Source: Actinernus sp. WN-2022
Lineage: Eukaryota > Cnidaria > Anthozoa > Actiniaria > Actinernidae
Length of the DNA: 64,000 bases
Assembly (NCBI GenBank): GCA_030867875.1
Contig: JAOWCC010000577.1
Span: forward strand, 141,848,344 to 141,912,343
Reading direction: 5' to 3'
In this document: piece after piece, positions 13,401-28,400 of the stretch
Layout: every line of letters starts with the position of its first letter
Numbering within the stretch: position 1 is the stretch's first letter
Program-made: the position numbers and the translations under genes
Notes under the pieces: model-generated
What the model saw: only the letters and a program-made list of their open reading frames with translations
Databases searched by the model: none
What the model was told of the DNA's origin: nothing

Positions 13401-16400
13401 TTTTCCAGGCCATCAAGAATTGAGACTGAAAGGACCTATTTAGTAATGATAGATCAATAATTGCTTTGCCATCATGATAAAACAAGAAAACTAATGTTCT
13501 ACTGACAGTGCACTTTGTGTTTCACAGTATTCAGTTATTTTCCTCCACTTGCAGGTCACTGAGATTGCATCTCGCATTTTCACCAAACGTGAGCTGGACT
13601 GCAAAGCAAGGGACATCACTTTCATTGAAGAAAAAAACAAAGATGTAGAAAATATTCCTGCTGTCAAAAGGTTCTGGAAAGTTCTCAATGGCGACCCAGA
13701 TGCTGAAATCAGAGGTACAGTGCATTGTATCTTTAAGTAATACATGTAGATACAGAATAAGTTGCCATGCTTTATGGGATTTACAAACTCGAGCTGAGAG
13801 TGAGAGTTTGTAAATCCCATAAAGCATGGCCACGAATTCTGTATCTAACTTATCAAACGTCTAGATGTATAGATCGAGTCATGTATAGAGTCATGTTTTC
13901 AGTTATTGTGGTGATACAACGTATTTTGGCCCAGAATAACGAAGCTAATTAAAAGCTTATGTAAATCAGGACAGAAATTTGTATCATTTACAGATCACTT
14001 ATCGTTCAGTGATTTCCTTTGTTTTTGCTTCATGAATTATTGATGAGTTTGCTAAGAGATTTTATAAATGGTGTAACAAGTGGACCTTTGATTACATGTA
14101 GGTTTTATTGGACAATTATATAGAAAGAATATAATATTTTTTCCAGCTGCCAATGCTATTCCAAAAGATGAGGACTATGAGAAAGGGGTGACAAGGACGA
14201 ACATGGTGTACAAAGTCCACTGGACTGAACCACCTTCTCTGATGCCCATTGAATCTGCATGTGGTTACCTGCCTCAGATCTCTGTACTGGACACCAAAGA
14301 GGTAAACAGTTCAAAACTGGTTGACAAATAGATCTGCACAGGGACGGGGGTGGAGAGATGCCAATCAATTAAAAAGTTGCATGGGCGCTCATACTTGTAG
14401 AAATATTACAGTAATTTCTGTTGTAGTTCTGAAAGTGCCACTACGACGAAATTCAACCATTTTCTTTTCTACTTTTTTGTCTTCCAAAACGACACACAGT
14501 GTCGAAAATATCCAAATCATTGAAAAATATTATCAAAGAACCAAATTATAACCTATGAATTTTGCAGAGAGTTTACCTTTGAAATCACGTCCACCATTAT
14601 TGAAGTGTGTTCCAAATACTTCGTTATTTTCGACCAGCGGTTTGCTGTCGTGACGTCATCTTCTTAATGTGTTGCTCTTGTAAATGCGTATTTCCATTCA
14701 AAACTTCCTTCTTTCCTTTCTTTTTTGGAAAAAAATAGTATAAACACGTACTTTACTTATATGTTTGTGCGAAAGTTTGTGTGAACGCGCGTAGCCCCAC
14801 ATGTTGCTGCGTTGAGAAGATGATGTCACATCTGCTGGAAATTAGCTCTGTCATCAGGCTCTGTCACGGAACAGGTTCGAGTAATGGCAGACAAAAAAAA
14901 CTCAAGATTCGGACCCCAAAAAATAAGACTTCCTGTCGTCATATCAAAAAATGGTGTGGATAGGAAAATGTAGCATCTTTACTTTACCAATACACAAAAA
15001 TATCACTATCTCAAAATTTGATTGTAGCGGCACTTTAAATACAGTCATGTACAGTAGAACCCTATTATATCGAACTCCCAAGGGGAATGGAAAATAGTTT
15101 GAGATAGTGGGATTGGTGTCAAATATCAGGAATATTATTAATAATTATTAACTCAATACAATGTCTAATACAATTATCATTTTTATTCAGTAACTAGTAC
15201 GATAAATCCCACTGAAATTTCGGTCTGATTCTCGTCTCTACAATAAACATGGCTATCCAATTATACTAAACTATAACAGCAGTTCTTTTAATGTATGCAG
15301 TTAAATTATAAAGACAGTGTTCATACTTTGTATCTACAATACATCAGTGCAAATTCAGTTGATGATGCTTCAGGGAAAGTGTTTGATAAAATCTCAATCT
15401 CGTTACACATTATCCATGTCCACATCTATAACATCAGTAACAGATCTGGTGGATGTTGTGGCTGTTGCCATAAAGAAAGGCTGAGCACTGTGTTCAGTTG
15501 TTGTTGTATTGATGATATAAGACTAGAACTGAACTTTGTCAGTGACCACCCACATTAATTTGCAGTTAAAGTGCAATAAGATTACTGCATTTTCCTGATT
15601 ACCAGCTGGTATAGCTAGCTGTGATCTGTTATTTTTAGTGTTGTGTTGTTTGTCATCTTAGTTAGTAATTAGAGTTTGAGATAACCGGGGTCAATTTGGG
15701 CCAAGGGCAACCACAAAGAGTTTGAGATAGCGGGGAGTTCGAGATAACCGAGTTTGAGATAGCCCATAGTAAATGACTGAAAAAACAGGGGCATGCAAAA
15801 CCAAGGGAAATGAGTTTGAGTTCAAGATAGCGGAGTCCTACTGTATCCCCTAAAGGATTCAAATCTAACCTAACTTTCACCAAGATTATCTCATGAAAGC
15901 TGTGTAACAATTTTAACATCCTAAATAGTACCAGATATGGATTAATAGTTATACCAAGAAGTGAGTACTGTCGCTTGTTCTGCTCTTTTTTGATATTTGC
16001 CACAAGATTACTGTTACAAATAATTTCATATACATGGATAACATAAAATAGAAAGAGAAGTGGTGTGTTATAATTATCAAATGCATTAACTACATGTAGT
16101 ACGTGTAAACCTTGATAAGTAATAGAAACTGATTTTGTTGGTTATAAAGAGAAAAATAAACACAACAAATTAATATAACATACATTGTATCCATCTGAAA
16201 CTTTGCACAATAAAGGGAATTTTTATATTTTGCTGCAATGGATTTTTTGTTCACTTTTTAATGCCTTCCACTGATTTTCACCTTCAAATCATTGGCCATA
16301 AAATTAGTTTAAAGCAAAGTATCAAAATTCCCATATACACTTTTGAAGGCCATGTTATTCTACATTATTGTGCAAAGTTTCAGATGGACACGTTATGGAT

Positions 16401-19400
16401 TCGCATATGCAATAAATCCAAATATGTGAAATTCACTGATGTGAATGTAAATTCTCCCAACGTATGTTACCATAGCAGCACCTAACAAATTCGTGCAGAC
16501 AATTTAACGGTGATCGCGTTGGTATAATTATAGGTTGTTCATGTACATACCTTATTTTGTTTACTACACTACAATGTTTACTCTGTACCCTGAAGGTATC
16601 CAGTAACCTGTTCAGACAAGTTATCAATGATCATGTTGGTATATAGGTTGTCCATGTACAGCCCTTATATTGTTCACTACACTACATGTGTATAACGTTT
16701 ACTCTGTACCCTGAAGGTATCCAGTAACCTGTACAGACAATTTATCAATGATCATTATGGTATTTAGGTTGCCCGTGTACAGCCGTTATTTTATTCAGTA
16801 TATATAGCAACTTTTAATCTATACCTGAAGGTATACAGTAACCTTAACTTGTTAATATAGGAAAGGATGGAGAGTAGGTGCCATTTGCAATGCAAGTACT
16901 AGCAACAGGCAAACATTGTGCAACTAAGGAGGGAACCATGGCAACCAAGCCATGGGTCCACCCCCAGCACCTGTCACACTAATTTCACAGTGGAAAGAAG
17001 ATACTTACCTAGGTTTTAGACCTACTATAGTAGGGACGGGTGGGTGGGGCAATTCAGCGAGCAAAAGCAAAGCAAGCAAGCTAGAACTGAGCACGGGGGC
17101 ATGTCATATTTGACCCCGTTTCGCATGCCCCAAATGAGTACTGTCCGCTAGCTATTTGCAAGCAATCGCAAAATAACTCACATGGGGGCAAATTCATCAC
17201 ACAAGACTATCCCATTATGCATACAATTATGAAAGCAATATGCTGGCCAATCTCCCAGTTAACTATGATTATTAAATCTCATTTAAAAGCTCGGAAATGA
17301 GACCAATAGTTTGTTGTATTATACTCATGGGGATGTCATCATAGCCTGTGGCTGTGCCTGGTTGAGAATTGTTCACAATTTCAATAATTTCCTCTTAAAT
17401 CATTTCATCTTAAATTTGCAAAAAAATAATGTTATTGAAATGCTGTATGTTCATAATAGGTCGTCTTCTTAAATTATTGTTAGGTTCTCATCTTTGACTT
17501 TGGATCAGAACTGTATGTCTGGAATGGCCAACAGTCACTGTCTGGTCAACGTAAAACAGCCTTTGCACTTGGTAGACAACTCTTTGAGTCCCCATTCAAG
17601 CCTCTAGGGATTTATGACCCCCTGTACCCCTATGGAAAAGGATCAGAGGTAATATCAGATAATAAAACATCAGTAGGCCGTCCAGCCTGGGCTATGCTTG
17701 CTAGATTGCATGAGAAAGCAGAAACTATCCTATTCCGTGAGAAATTCCTCGACTGGCCAGACCCAACCAAGATCATCAAGATGAAAGGTCATCCCAGTAG
17801 TGGTGAGATAATTGTGAAGGTAAGGATAATTATGTTATTATGGAGAAGGGGAAAAAGCTGATTTTGAGCTTTGAACACAGCTTGAATGTTTTGTGCAGTT
17901 TAAGTAAATTTATACTAGGTGTAATCATAGATTATGGAGTGTGTTTGTTCTTTGGGTAATAGTGTAGATTGAGATCCGTGTGGTAAAAGAGCTTCTCAAA
18001 ACTCAAGGCTATGATAGGTAAAAACTAAGAATTGATAATATGGGTCATACAATTCAGCAAAGTTTTCTTCGAGCCAATATAGGTGCAAACGGGCCAAGTT
18101 TCGCTTGGAGCTTGAGAATCCGGTTTTGGAAATGACACCTTCCTCAGGCTTTGATAAGTCATACCTATGAACTTTTTAGACAGCATTGCAAAGAAATAAT
18201 CTAACTTACCGAGCGAACAAAACTAACAGCAGAGTGTGAGATCCACGAGTATGCATGATCATGATACAAAGTGGTCACCAGCTTCCTAGCCACACGCCAG
18301 AATGAGGCAGAAGTGGCAACATACATACACAGAGAAGTCGAGAATATTTCCGTCTGCACATAGACCACAAGGATCCCAACGCAACACTGCCAGATTAGGA
18401 GTTCATTCTCCTTTGTAAAACACACTTATTGTAGTGATACTAACCGTACTACAAAATACTTTTTGACACCTTGTGCCAACAACGTTTGTGTTACGTGGCC
18501 CACAAATGTGGTTCTGATAAATGTTTGCTTTCATGAGCATTGGTTGTACTAAGATCAGATTTGAAGTAGATTGGGCAATTCTGATGCACAATTACATGTA
18601 CAAGTCCTTTTCCCACTGAGGTTAAGGTCTCATAAAAGAAGCAGCCCGTGAAACTTGGTAGAGTAACAGGTGAAGTTTACCGGCTGCCAGCTCCTTAATA
18701 TATACAACCCTGGATGATGAGTAGTAAATTAAATGATATATGTACACTCATTGACTCGACTCGTAGAATGTCCAGATGGATTTCAACTCTATCATGATTC
18801 TAATTCAAACATAATTTTGTTATTACATAGCCCTTTCTAAAAGTAGAGCTGAAACCCTGTGATCCAAAAATCATGACATCACTTCAAGAGCAATTCAAGG
18901 GACAAATGTTGGAGGGTGTTAATGTTGGTCGAGGCATGGGAGTTCCAACCATATGGACAGGAGAATATTATAAGGAAGGAAACTTGTGCAATACTGTAGG
19001 GTTAACAGTATGGCACATTAATGAATACAGGCATTATGAACTGCCACAAGCAAATATGGGACATTTCCATTCAGGTGAGTCAAGTTTCCTTTCAAATGGT
19101 GAGACCCTAAAACATCTGGGAATTCTTCAAATGTTTGGTACTTGGAAGGTGTCTGCTATTACACCCTTCACTATAATTATATTATTTAGTGCTACTGAGT
19201 TTTTTAACACTTGAGGATTTGAAATTATGGTAACTGCCATCTGGCTACATGTGTAGCTGATGAGGTTGTTTTCCAAGCTGGCATTGATTTGGTCATACTT
19301 TGAATGTTAGAAGTAGCAGTATAAAATAGCTTTTAAAAAGGAGATGAAGCCTGCGTTCTTGAAGATTTCATTCCATTTTCTTTCAGGTGAAGGATATGTC

Positions 19401-22400
19401 ATCCGATGGGCATATTTTGTTATGACGGATCGCATTGCAATAGACCGTAAGTCCCGCTGTAGATCAACAGTGACAGGAAGGGTGAGGACTGCATACTTCT
19501 TCTGGCAAGGCAATGACTGCACAGTAAATGAGAAAGGAGCTGCTGCTGTTATGGCTGTTGAATTGGATGAGGAGAGAGGCCCCCAGGTGATTGTATAGTC
19601 TTCTTTATCTACAAATGTAATTAGGAATGTTACTGTAAACATTTTCATACCAAGGCAGAAATGTTTTGTTAGTTTCTGATGATAATGGATTTGTATTATA
19701 CCCTTCGCTTACAGCATGGAACGAGCCAGGCTGCACCATTGCCCCATTTCCACTTTAAAAACATGTTTGTTCCTTGAAAAAATACGGTAATGGTCAAATT
19801 GACCTACTTCGTCTGCTTCCAAAGGAAATTAAATGCCAGGTCACTTGCAAAAGGGCCAAATTGTCCCCTCTGGCTCAATCCTTGCTTACAGTGAGATTTT
19901 CTCCCAATTCTCTGCATACGTTTCCATGTCCCTATTCTTAGAGAAATGCCTCCTGCAAATCAAGTTGCAGGACAGTCCCCCATTTTTAACTCGTGGATGC
20001 ACGCAAGTGCAGAAACGAGTTATCGGGATAGTGGAGGGAATTGTGTCGCTTGCTCGCTCACTTACTCACTAAGATGTTAGCAGAATGGAATGCTTGGAAT
20101 GCAAATTGATATTACATGTAATAATAAGGGGTGGACCATTAGAAATCCTGGGAGGGGGGGTGGAAAACTTTTTGTGCACAATATTTTTTTTAGCAGTGTG
20201 AGTTCTGCAAGAATATTTTTTTTAAGGCGATACCTCTGCACGATTTTTTTTTTAGTGCACATTCTATAGAGATTTTTCAGTGTACATCCTATATAGATTT
20301 ACAGCCTGTGAATACAACCATAATATAATATAATAATAATAATGTTATTTATAGCAGAGAATATGCCTCCGAAGAGTTTTTTTCAATAGAGCCCTGCATA
20401 ACATAAATAAGAAACAAAAATAAAAATACTTTAATAATCTAGAGTTAAAAATTAGGCTAAAAATACATTTATAGAGTGACTATAGAGCTAAAATTTATGA
20501 GGCAATTCAAAAACATGTCTTGACATTTTGTTTAAAAAGAGTTAGGGGATTCTATTTCCCGCAACGAATTATCTAAAGTATTCCATTCACTAAAACCTTG
20601 GTACAATAAACGTTGTTTGCCGTAATTAAGCTTGATTATTGGAAGTCTAAAATCGTTCTTTCTTCTTGTATTATACATGTGAATGTTCTTTAAGATATTA
20701 AAATCATAATCAATGAGTCCATTAACATACTTATATATTAAAATATGACGATGTACAAGACGACGTTTGGAACGAGTAGGCCAATTCAGATTTGACAAAG
20801 CTTGTGCTGAAGAACTTTAACCAGGTAAATTCAAGAATTATCTTGGCCGCTTATTTTGCAAAATCTGAAGATCGTCTATGAGGGTTGAGTTGTATTTGTC
20901 ACCCCATATCGCATCAGCGGTAGTCAAAAAGTGGACATACTAAACTATTATACAAAGTAAGGCGTGTCTCGAGGGGCAATAAGTGCCTGATACGCTTGGC
21001 CAGACCAATCCTTTGGTTTACTTTAATAGATGAGGTCTCTACCAGGTCATGCGAAGTCATATACTTATTAATTATAATACCGAGGTACTTGATATTGTCA
21101 GAGCGTTCGAGGAGCACGTTGTCTATAATGATATCGATGCTAGAGCAAGATTTCAGTTTATGTGGACTACCTATTAACATAAACTTAGATTTAGAAGTAT
21201 TCAAAGTCAGGCGATGTATACGAAACCAAGAGGCCAATTTTGCCAAGTCATGATTTAAGCAATGTTCGATGTCATTGATAGAAGGACGGCTACAGTATAT
21301 CACAGTGTCATCAGCGCACATGGTCACTTGGCAATGATCTACAGTAAGAGGAAGGTCGGCATTGACGTAAACCAAGAACAAGAGAGGACCGAGAATACTC
21401 CTGTGGCACGCCAACTCCCACTGAGCACGAAGAGGACTGAGAGTCGCCTATTGCAGTTATCTGGTGTCGGTTATCAAGGTAGGAGGTAAACCAATTTACA
21501 ACTTCACTGCAAGCACCAATGGCCTTGAGCTTTGTCGGCAGCAAAAGGTTGTGGTCCACAGTCACAAAAGCCTTGGACAGGTCTAAGAATACTGCACCAG
21601 TCACCTTGCCATTGTCCATGTGTCGTAGAATGTTGTCAGTGAAGTGTGCTAAGCCAATTTCAGTAAATAACCTCGGGCGGAAACCAAACTGATTAGGTGT
21701 GAGGATTTTCTCTTACGAGAGATAGCCGTAGAGTTGTTGATGTACAGCCCTTTCAAGAATCTTACTTACATCAGGTATAGAATATAATTGTGATAGGCCT
21801 GTAAATGTTAAAATCAGAGTGATCGCCAGATTTAAACAGGGCGGTAACTTTTCCTTGTTTCCAGATGGCTGGGAAAATACTGGAGTCCAGAGAACGATTA
21901 AACAGTTTGGTTAAAACTGGTCAGGAGTCATACACACAGCCGAGTCATTTAGTAGCCTCGAGCTGATTCGGTCTAAACCAATAGCTTTGTTTGTTTTCAA
22001 ACCTCTTAATTGTTTAAAAACAAAGCTCTCGGAAATGTTCGAAAAGCGAAAGACAATTTCACTTTTATTTGTCCTAGCTGGAGTAATGATGTCAATGGCG
22101 CCGACCAGAGATTGAAACTTTGCTGCTAACAAAGGTCTGATCGATCGACGCTGGCTCTGTTAACTGTACTCCATCAGATTCAGATTGGATAAAGGTCGGC
22201 TGAGAGCCATTATTAGATCTTATTACGGCAAGTCAATCATTTATAGTTTTCCATAGAGCACCTGAATTTCTTTGTTTTGTCTAATCAGATCTTTATAGTA
22301 ATTTGCTTTACATTTCTTGACTTGTTTATTTACTTTGAGCCGCAGTTTTTTTGTAACAAGCCCAGTGATGTGAGGAATTTAATTTGATCGCCTTAGAATG

Positions 22401-25400
22401 CATATAGTCCAGGTCTTTCATTGCTTGGCTCCGATTCAGACCAAATCAAAAATGCATACCCCAAGATTTCATTGTCCATGATGTTTTGCACAAGACAATA
22501 CATGAAAATATTTCTATGTGCTCTAAATTGCTGGCACAGCCGGACTCTGTAATCTTTGAAAATGTGGACATTGAAGTTTACTCAATGAAACCTGACGTTA
22601 AATTCGGTTGCAAAAACCGCTGGCATCAGAGAATAATTTGAGGCAGTAATTGCAGAGAAGGTTTATTTGCCAATAATATAGCTGTTTTTAGTTTTTAGTT
22701 TTTAGCTCTAGTGTTTTAGACCGCAAATAAACTTCTCTCTTGGCCAAACATTTGAGCGTGTTTATTCTTGTGGTTTGTTATGAAGGTTGGGGAGGTTGTT
22801 TTCATCTGGAAATACCTGAAACTCAGTTTGGCCAGATAAAAAAATACTTGTTTAGCGTCCACCCATTTCAATTTTTCCAGGTACGGAAGGAAGTTTATTT
22901 TGTCTTGACTAGATATTATTCACTCACCTCGTGTTGTAGAAACACAATGGCGTCGATGTTAAAATATTTAATGCGCCGGCGCATATTTTAAGTGGTACAT
23001 GTAGGGGTCTGGGTAAAAGAATTGGTGTTCGCGGGCGCATTTACACTTTCTAAAGGTTTTTTTATGAAAAATTAAAAATTAAAAAAGATTAGAGATCGGG
23101 GATATTTCTCAGGTCGGGCGGGGACGCTAACCAAGTATTTGTTTTTTATCTGGCCTTACACAGACTGTGTGGGTAATCTTTATAACTATATTTTGAATTG
23201 GTAAAACTGAATTGCTAGTATTTTTTCAAAACAAAAATTGAACAATGCATCGGTTCCTTTGCACGAATTTTTTTTTGTGCCTTAGTGCTTTGCAGGAATT
23301 TTCTTTTGGGACATTTAGCCTTGCACGAATTATTTTTTTGGACTACCCACCCCCCCTCCCAGGATTTCTAATGGTCCACCCCTAATTATTAATAATTATT
23401 GAAGATCGAAGTGGAACATTAATTGCTGTTGGAATTGACGTTGCTCAAGTCCTCATTGCTGGTTCTCCTCTTACTACTAAACTGTAACTGTAAAGTTACC
23501 GCAAATGCATTTATACCTCAGTGAACAGCTGTGTTATCCAATGTGGGAGATGTGTGTGCTCATTCAGCCATGCTTGATGTAAAACTTTGTATGTTTTCAT
23601 GGCTAACTCACTTAATATTAATGGCAGGTGGCTCAAACTTTGACAGACATGGTATTGGGTCCCCATAAACCACTTAGTGGTGATGTCATAACTTTTAGTA
23701 CATGCATGTGTCTCATTCATTTCTAATGCCAGGTGGCTCAAACTAGTATTGGATCGCCATAAATCACTTAGTGGTGATGTCGTAACAATGACATAATAGT
23801 TCAAATGATTTTTAGTGCATGCATGTATCTCATTAATTTCTAATGCCAGGTGGCTCAAACTTTGACAGGCATTGTATTGGATCCCCATAAATCACTTAGT
23901 GGAGATAAACTTTGAACATTTCCACATGTTTACTCTTGAGAACACACTAAAATACACTTTACAGCCACAAGTTTGCAATTGCAGCACTATGTTTGCATTT
24001 GTCCCACATCCTGCATGGCCATCCAAATGTCCCGCATTTTGATTTCCGCATATTTCCTTTGTTGTGGCCTTTTTTGTTGTTGCAAAGATAAGTGAAAGAA
24101 AATTTTCTTCGACTTCAATGTTACATGTATGTCCTGCATTTGAATTATGAAATATTGGCAAGTATGTAGCCATATCTGAAGTATTGTTCCACATGAACTA
24201 ATGAATATTTTGTTACAGATCCGAGTCACTCAAGGGAAGGAACCACCATGTTTCCTAAACCTGTTTAAAAGTGGAATGATAATCCATTTTGGCAAGTAAG
24301 TTGTGTAGATTACAACATTTGTATAATCTTTATTGCCATACATTTATTCTGGGAGGTCATCATTTATGTAAATTACTCTAATTTTAGAAGTTACACATGT
24401 TCATGAGGCATATTATTTGCTTTACAGCATCATCCAACCATTACTTCTGTCCTCACAAAAAACAGTTCCATACACCACATTGTTACAAGCATGTTTAGAA
24501 ACTTACCACACCACGCAGCACAACTCGACGCATACCATCCTCATAATCACCATAACCATCCATTCCAACACTATTATCATCCACACTACATGCGTATCAA
24601 CCTGCCATCATCATCATTATCACCATAACCATCCATTCCTACACTATTATCATCCACACTACATGCATATCAACCTGCCATCATCCTCATAATCACCATA
24701 ACCATCCATTCCTACACTATTATCATCCACACTACATGTACATGCATATCATCACCTGCCATCATCATCATAATCACCATAGCCATCCATTCCTACACTA
24801 TTATCATCCACGCTACATGCATATCATCACCTGCCATCATCCTCATAATCACCATAGCCATCCATGCCATCACTATTATCATCATCGCTACATGCATATC
24901 ATCACCTGCCATCATCCTCATAATCACCATAGCCATCCATTCCAGCACTATTATCTTCCAAACTACATGCATATCATCACCTGCCATCATCCTCATAATC
25001 AACATAACCATCCATTCCATCTCTATTATCATCCACACTACATGCATATCATCACCTGTCATCATCGTTATAATCACCTTAACCATCCATTCCTACACTA
25101 TTATCATCCACACTACATGCGTATCAACCTGCCATCATCATCATTATCACCATAACCATCCATTCCAACACTATTATCATCCACACTACATGCGTATCAT
25201 CACCTGCCATCATCATCATAATCACCATAACCATCCATTCCTGCACTATTATCATCCACACTACATGCATATCGTCACCTGCCATCATCCTCATAATCAC
25301 CATAACCATCCATTCCTACACTATTATCATCCATACAACATGCATATTGTCACCTGCCATCATCCTCATAATCACCATAACCATCCATTCCTATACTATT

Positions 25401-28400
25401 ATCATCCATACAACATGCATATCATCGTCCAGGTATATTAATATTTTTTCATTGTTTAAATTTCAACTGTTTAAATTTCAACTATTCAAATTACTAAATA
25501 CAGCTTTTAAAACGTTCTCCAGCACTGGGGTAATGTCAGGTAACAATATCAAGAGTTAGGACTGAATTCCACAGTGCGTGATAGAGGATATCCAAACAGT
25601 GAACCTGTGCATAATAGTGATTAATTGCATTTAAAATACTTGACCTAAATCTAGATAACAATTATTTAAATACTGAAATAATCATCATTTTACATAAATG
25701 ACGAATGCCAAGGTTAAGGATAATTATGTATTGGATATGATCACCAAAATGTAAATGGTAACATTGTGGATTTCATTGAAATAAAAAAAATAAGAGTTAT
25801 GTGATGATAAGGAAGATCCAAGTCAACTGAGAACTAATTGTTCGAAACAATCACGTACAATGAAGTCAGCTGGGATACAATGAGACTCTGGGGAGAATTG
25901 AGTGTTGGTTATGTAGGGGGATGTTGCATGGAATTCCCCTTCTGCATGGTATGGAATGCGAGCACGGCCATTTAACAGTCTTACTTGGAGTACTCTTTAA
26001 TTTGCTTTCTCGTAACAGTGTATCCAAGTGCTGGTTCGACAAAGAGAAGTAAGTTGTAATCTGAGCAACACACCTATTGGTGTATTTAACATGTTTGGCC
26101 CATTAAGTGTAACTGGTAGTACATTTGTGCGTTAAAAGGTGTGAGTTTAGATGTAACAATACAATTACTGTAACATGTGTGGTGTAAGCATGTTTATCAT
26201 AACGTACGGAACAAATATGCATTAAGTTGATTAAGGTGTGTCGTGCATGTATGCGCACGAAACGTGTGGTTTTGAGAGAAAGCAAGGTGGCTATGCTTGG
26301 TTCAGGTTGTTAGAAGTTGAGCATTTCTTAACCATTAAAATATCAGGATGTGGCTATCCACAACCCAGTTAAGCTGCTATTGTTGCCTTTGAAAATGGAT
26401 AAAAAATATTCATACTTGTCTTTAACGATTAACGTGATATTAACCACAATTGTTAACTGCTACCTTGATGCAAGACTTTCTTAAGTTATAAACTGCTTTT
26501 TGTATAAACGTGATCAGTTACACATTGATTATATAAAGTGGTAAGCTGTAGTGCTAAGTGTGCACATTGATTAGCCGAGTCATTAACGATTAAATTTGAG
26601 GCATCACATCCATGCATGAGTACTATACTGTTTGAAAAATTGTTTTGAAGCCATCTCATGTTTAGTACATTCATTTATCTAACTTCAGACACAGTGTTGA
26701 TAACCAACCTAACCATAACAGCTCAATTTCAGCCGTCGCATACATGTACGTGCACGAAATCGTTCCACTATACAACGCCTTGCATCTTGTTTCGTGTAGC
26801 TATTAGCTGTGTATTTACTTGCCTTGTCTGATACAGTCTTTAGCACTCTTGGGTTTCCGTGATTGCATGATTCCTTGTCCTGAAATGATAATCAAACTGA
26901 CAATATTCAAGCCGAACAGATTGAACCAAAGCATCAGTATGTGCAAACCTGACTCGACATTTATACCAACAACATGAAAATGGTCACGAGGCTTCTGCAT
27001 TTAATGTATAACTAGATTAATTATTAAGTGGAATTATTGGAGAACCTTTCAGTACATTCATGTAAAAACCAACCTAAATTTCAATTCTCAGGCCCTCAGC
27101 AATGTAAATTTGGTACACAAGCGAGGAATCGGCTTGTGCTTATGCTTTATAGAACGTACCTTTTTTACGCTTCTGCTTCCACCTCTGCATCCGTCGCTTG
27201 TGGTCCACAATACGTTTTTCGGGATGCTGGATTTGGCTTATTTTGAAGACGGGATTTGGGATGCGAAGGGAAAATGAAGCAGGATGCGGGATTGCAGCTG
27301 ATGAGCGCGGGATACGGGATGTAGATAGTTTTTGTTGCGGGATACCGGATATGATGGAACTGAGAATCGGGATTCGGGATTTGCGCAATGCAAATTCTCT
27401 TAGCTTTACAAACTGAGTGTTGATAAAAGAGCAAAGACGTCATATCTGGTCAGTATTTACATTCTTGTTATGACCCAACAACTGTCACCTTTCATCCAAC
27501 GGATTGCCAGAAAACTTGTGCATTATGTCTGTGATCGGATATTGTAACTATTGTCGCTTGATGCATCACACTGTGTTGTTCGGCCGCTATGGCTTCTGAT
27601 GACATGAAAGACATCGGTCGGGGCCTGGTTGTTCGAAGCGAGGGTAACTTTATCCCTAGGATAGCGCTCAATCTGTAATTGTATTCTGTACAGTTTACTC
27701 TCGGGTTAGTGATTTAACCCTGGGGTAACGCTTACCCTTGCTTCGAAGTTGCTTGAAAGTACTTTCAAAATGCAAGAAATACATATCGGGATTGGGATCC
27801 GAGTTCAAAACTTTGCAGGATGGCGGGATTGATGGAAAGAATACCGGGATTTAAGACCCTATTGTGGACCCTCTCGCTTCCGTTGCTAGTCCGGCTTCAG
27901 TTGACGTTAGACCTTGTTAGCCCACTGCCTGTATGTGCTATCGAACTTGTGTAAGAACTGTCTACCAAACTGGAGGATAAACTGGTACCCAGGGAATTTT
28001 CGTGACCATAAAAATAAAGATTAATTACACAAGCTAGTTATTGCTATGTCCTAATGCTAGTGTACCTGTAATTTTTTTAAGGAGAGATCACATGAGTGGA
28101 ACGATGGAGAGATTGTCAGGTGAGGACGTAGTGAGAGCCACTTAATAAAAAAATCAACAGCACCTGGAATATCAAACAGATCTAAGTGGGATTGCCTTAC
28201 TAACTCTGACCTTCACAATAGTAACTCTTACGCTAGCCTCTTCCGCAGAAAACTCTATATATAAGTCTCCCTGTGGAGAAATTGATGCGGGGGAACTGGA
28301 CTGAGACTCCGTGACAAATGTGGATTTCGGCAAAACGTCACGCGCATGCGCTTTTGATGAGGCGGTCGCGCGGGCGTCTCCCCAGTTTCCCGCCAAAACT

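Larger units (their letters stand above)
20128..23382. mobile_element. 3.25-kb inverted-repeat composite element
   Basis: Left end ggggtggaccattagaaatc, right end its exact reverse complement at 23382. Next to both ends are T-rich sub-repeats with tgcacgattttttt / tgcacgaatttttt. Inside lie the decayed retrotransposon (20321-22440) and a smaller fold-back element (22829-23155). It fills much of the SVIL intron before visible exon 10. Confidence 0.72.

Noticed and set aside
20126..20290. A T-rich strand as a possible poly(A)/processed pseudogene tail
   Set aside because: The same T-rich units occur in mirror form at 23.2-23.35 kb, so they are sub-terminal repeats of the composite element.
24736..25441. 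Long His-rich plus-strand and Met/Ile/Val-rich minus-strand reading frames
   Set aside because: They follow the 75-bp minisatellite, whose unit is a multiple of three, so frames on both strands stay open without selection.
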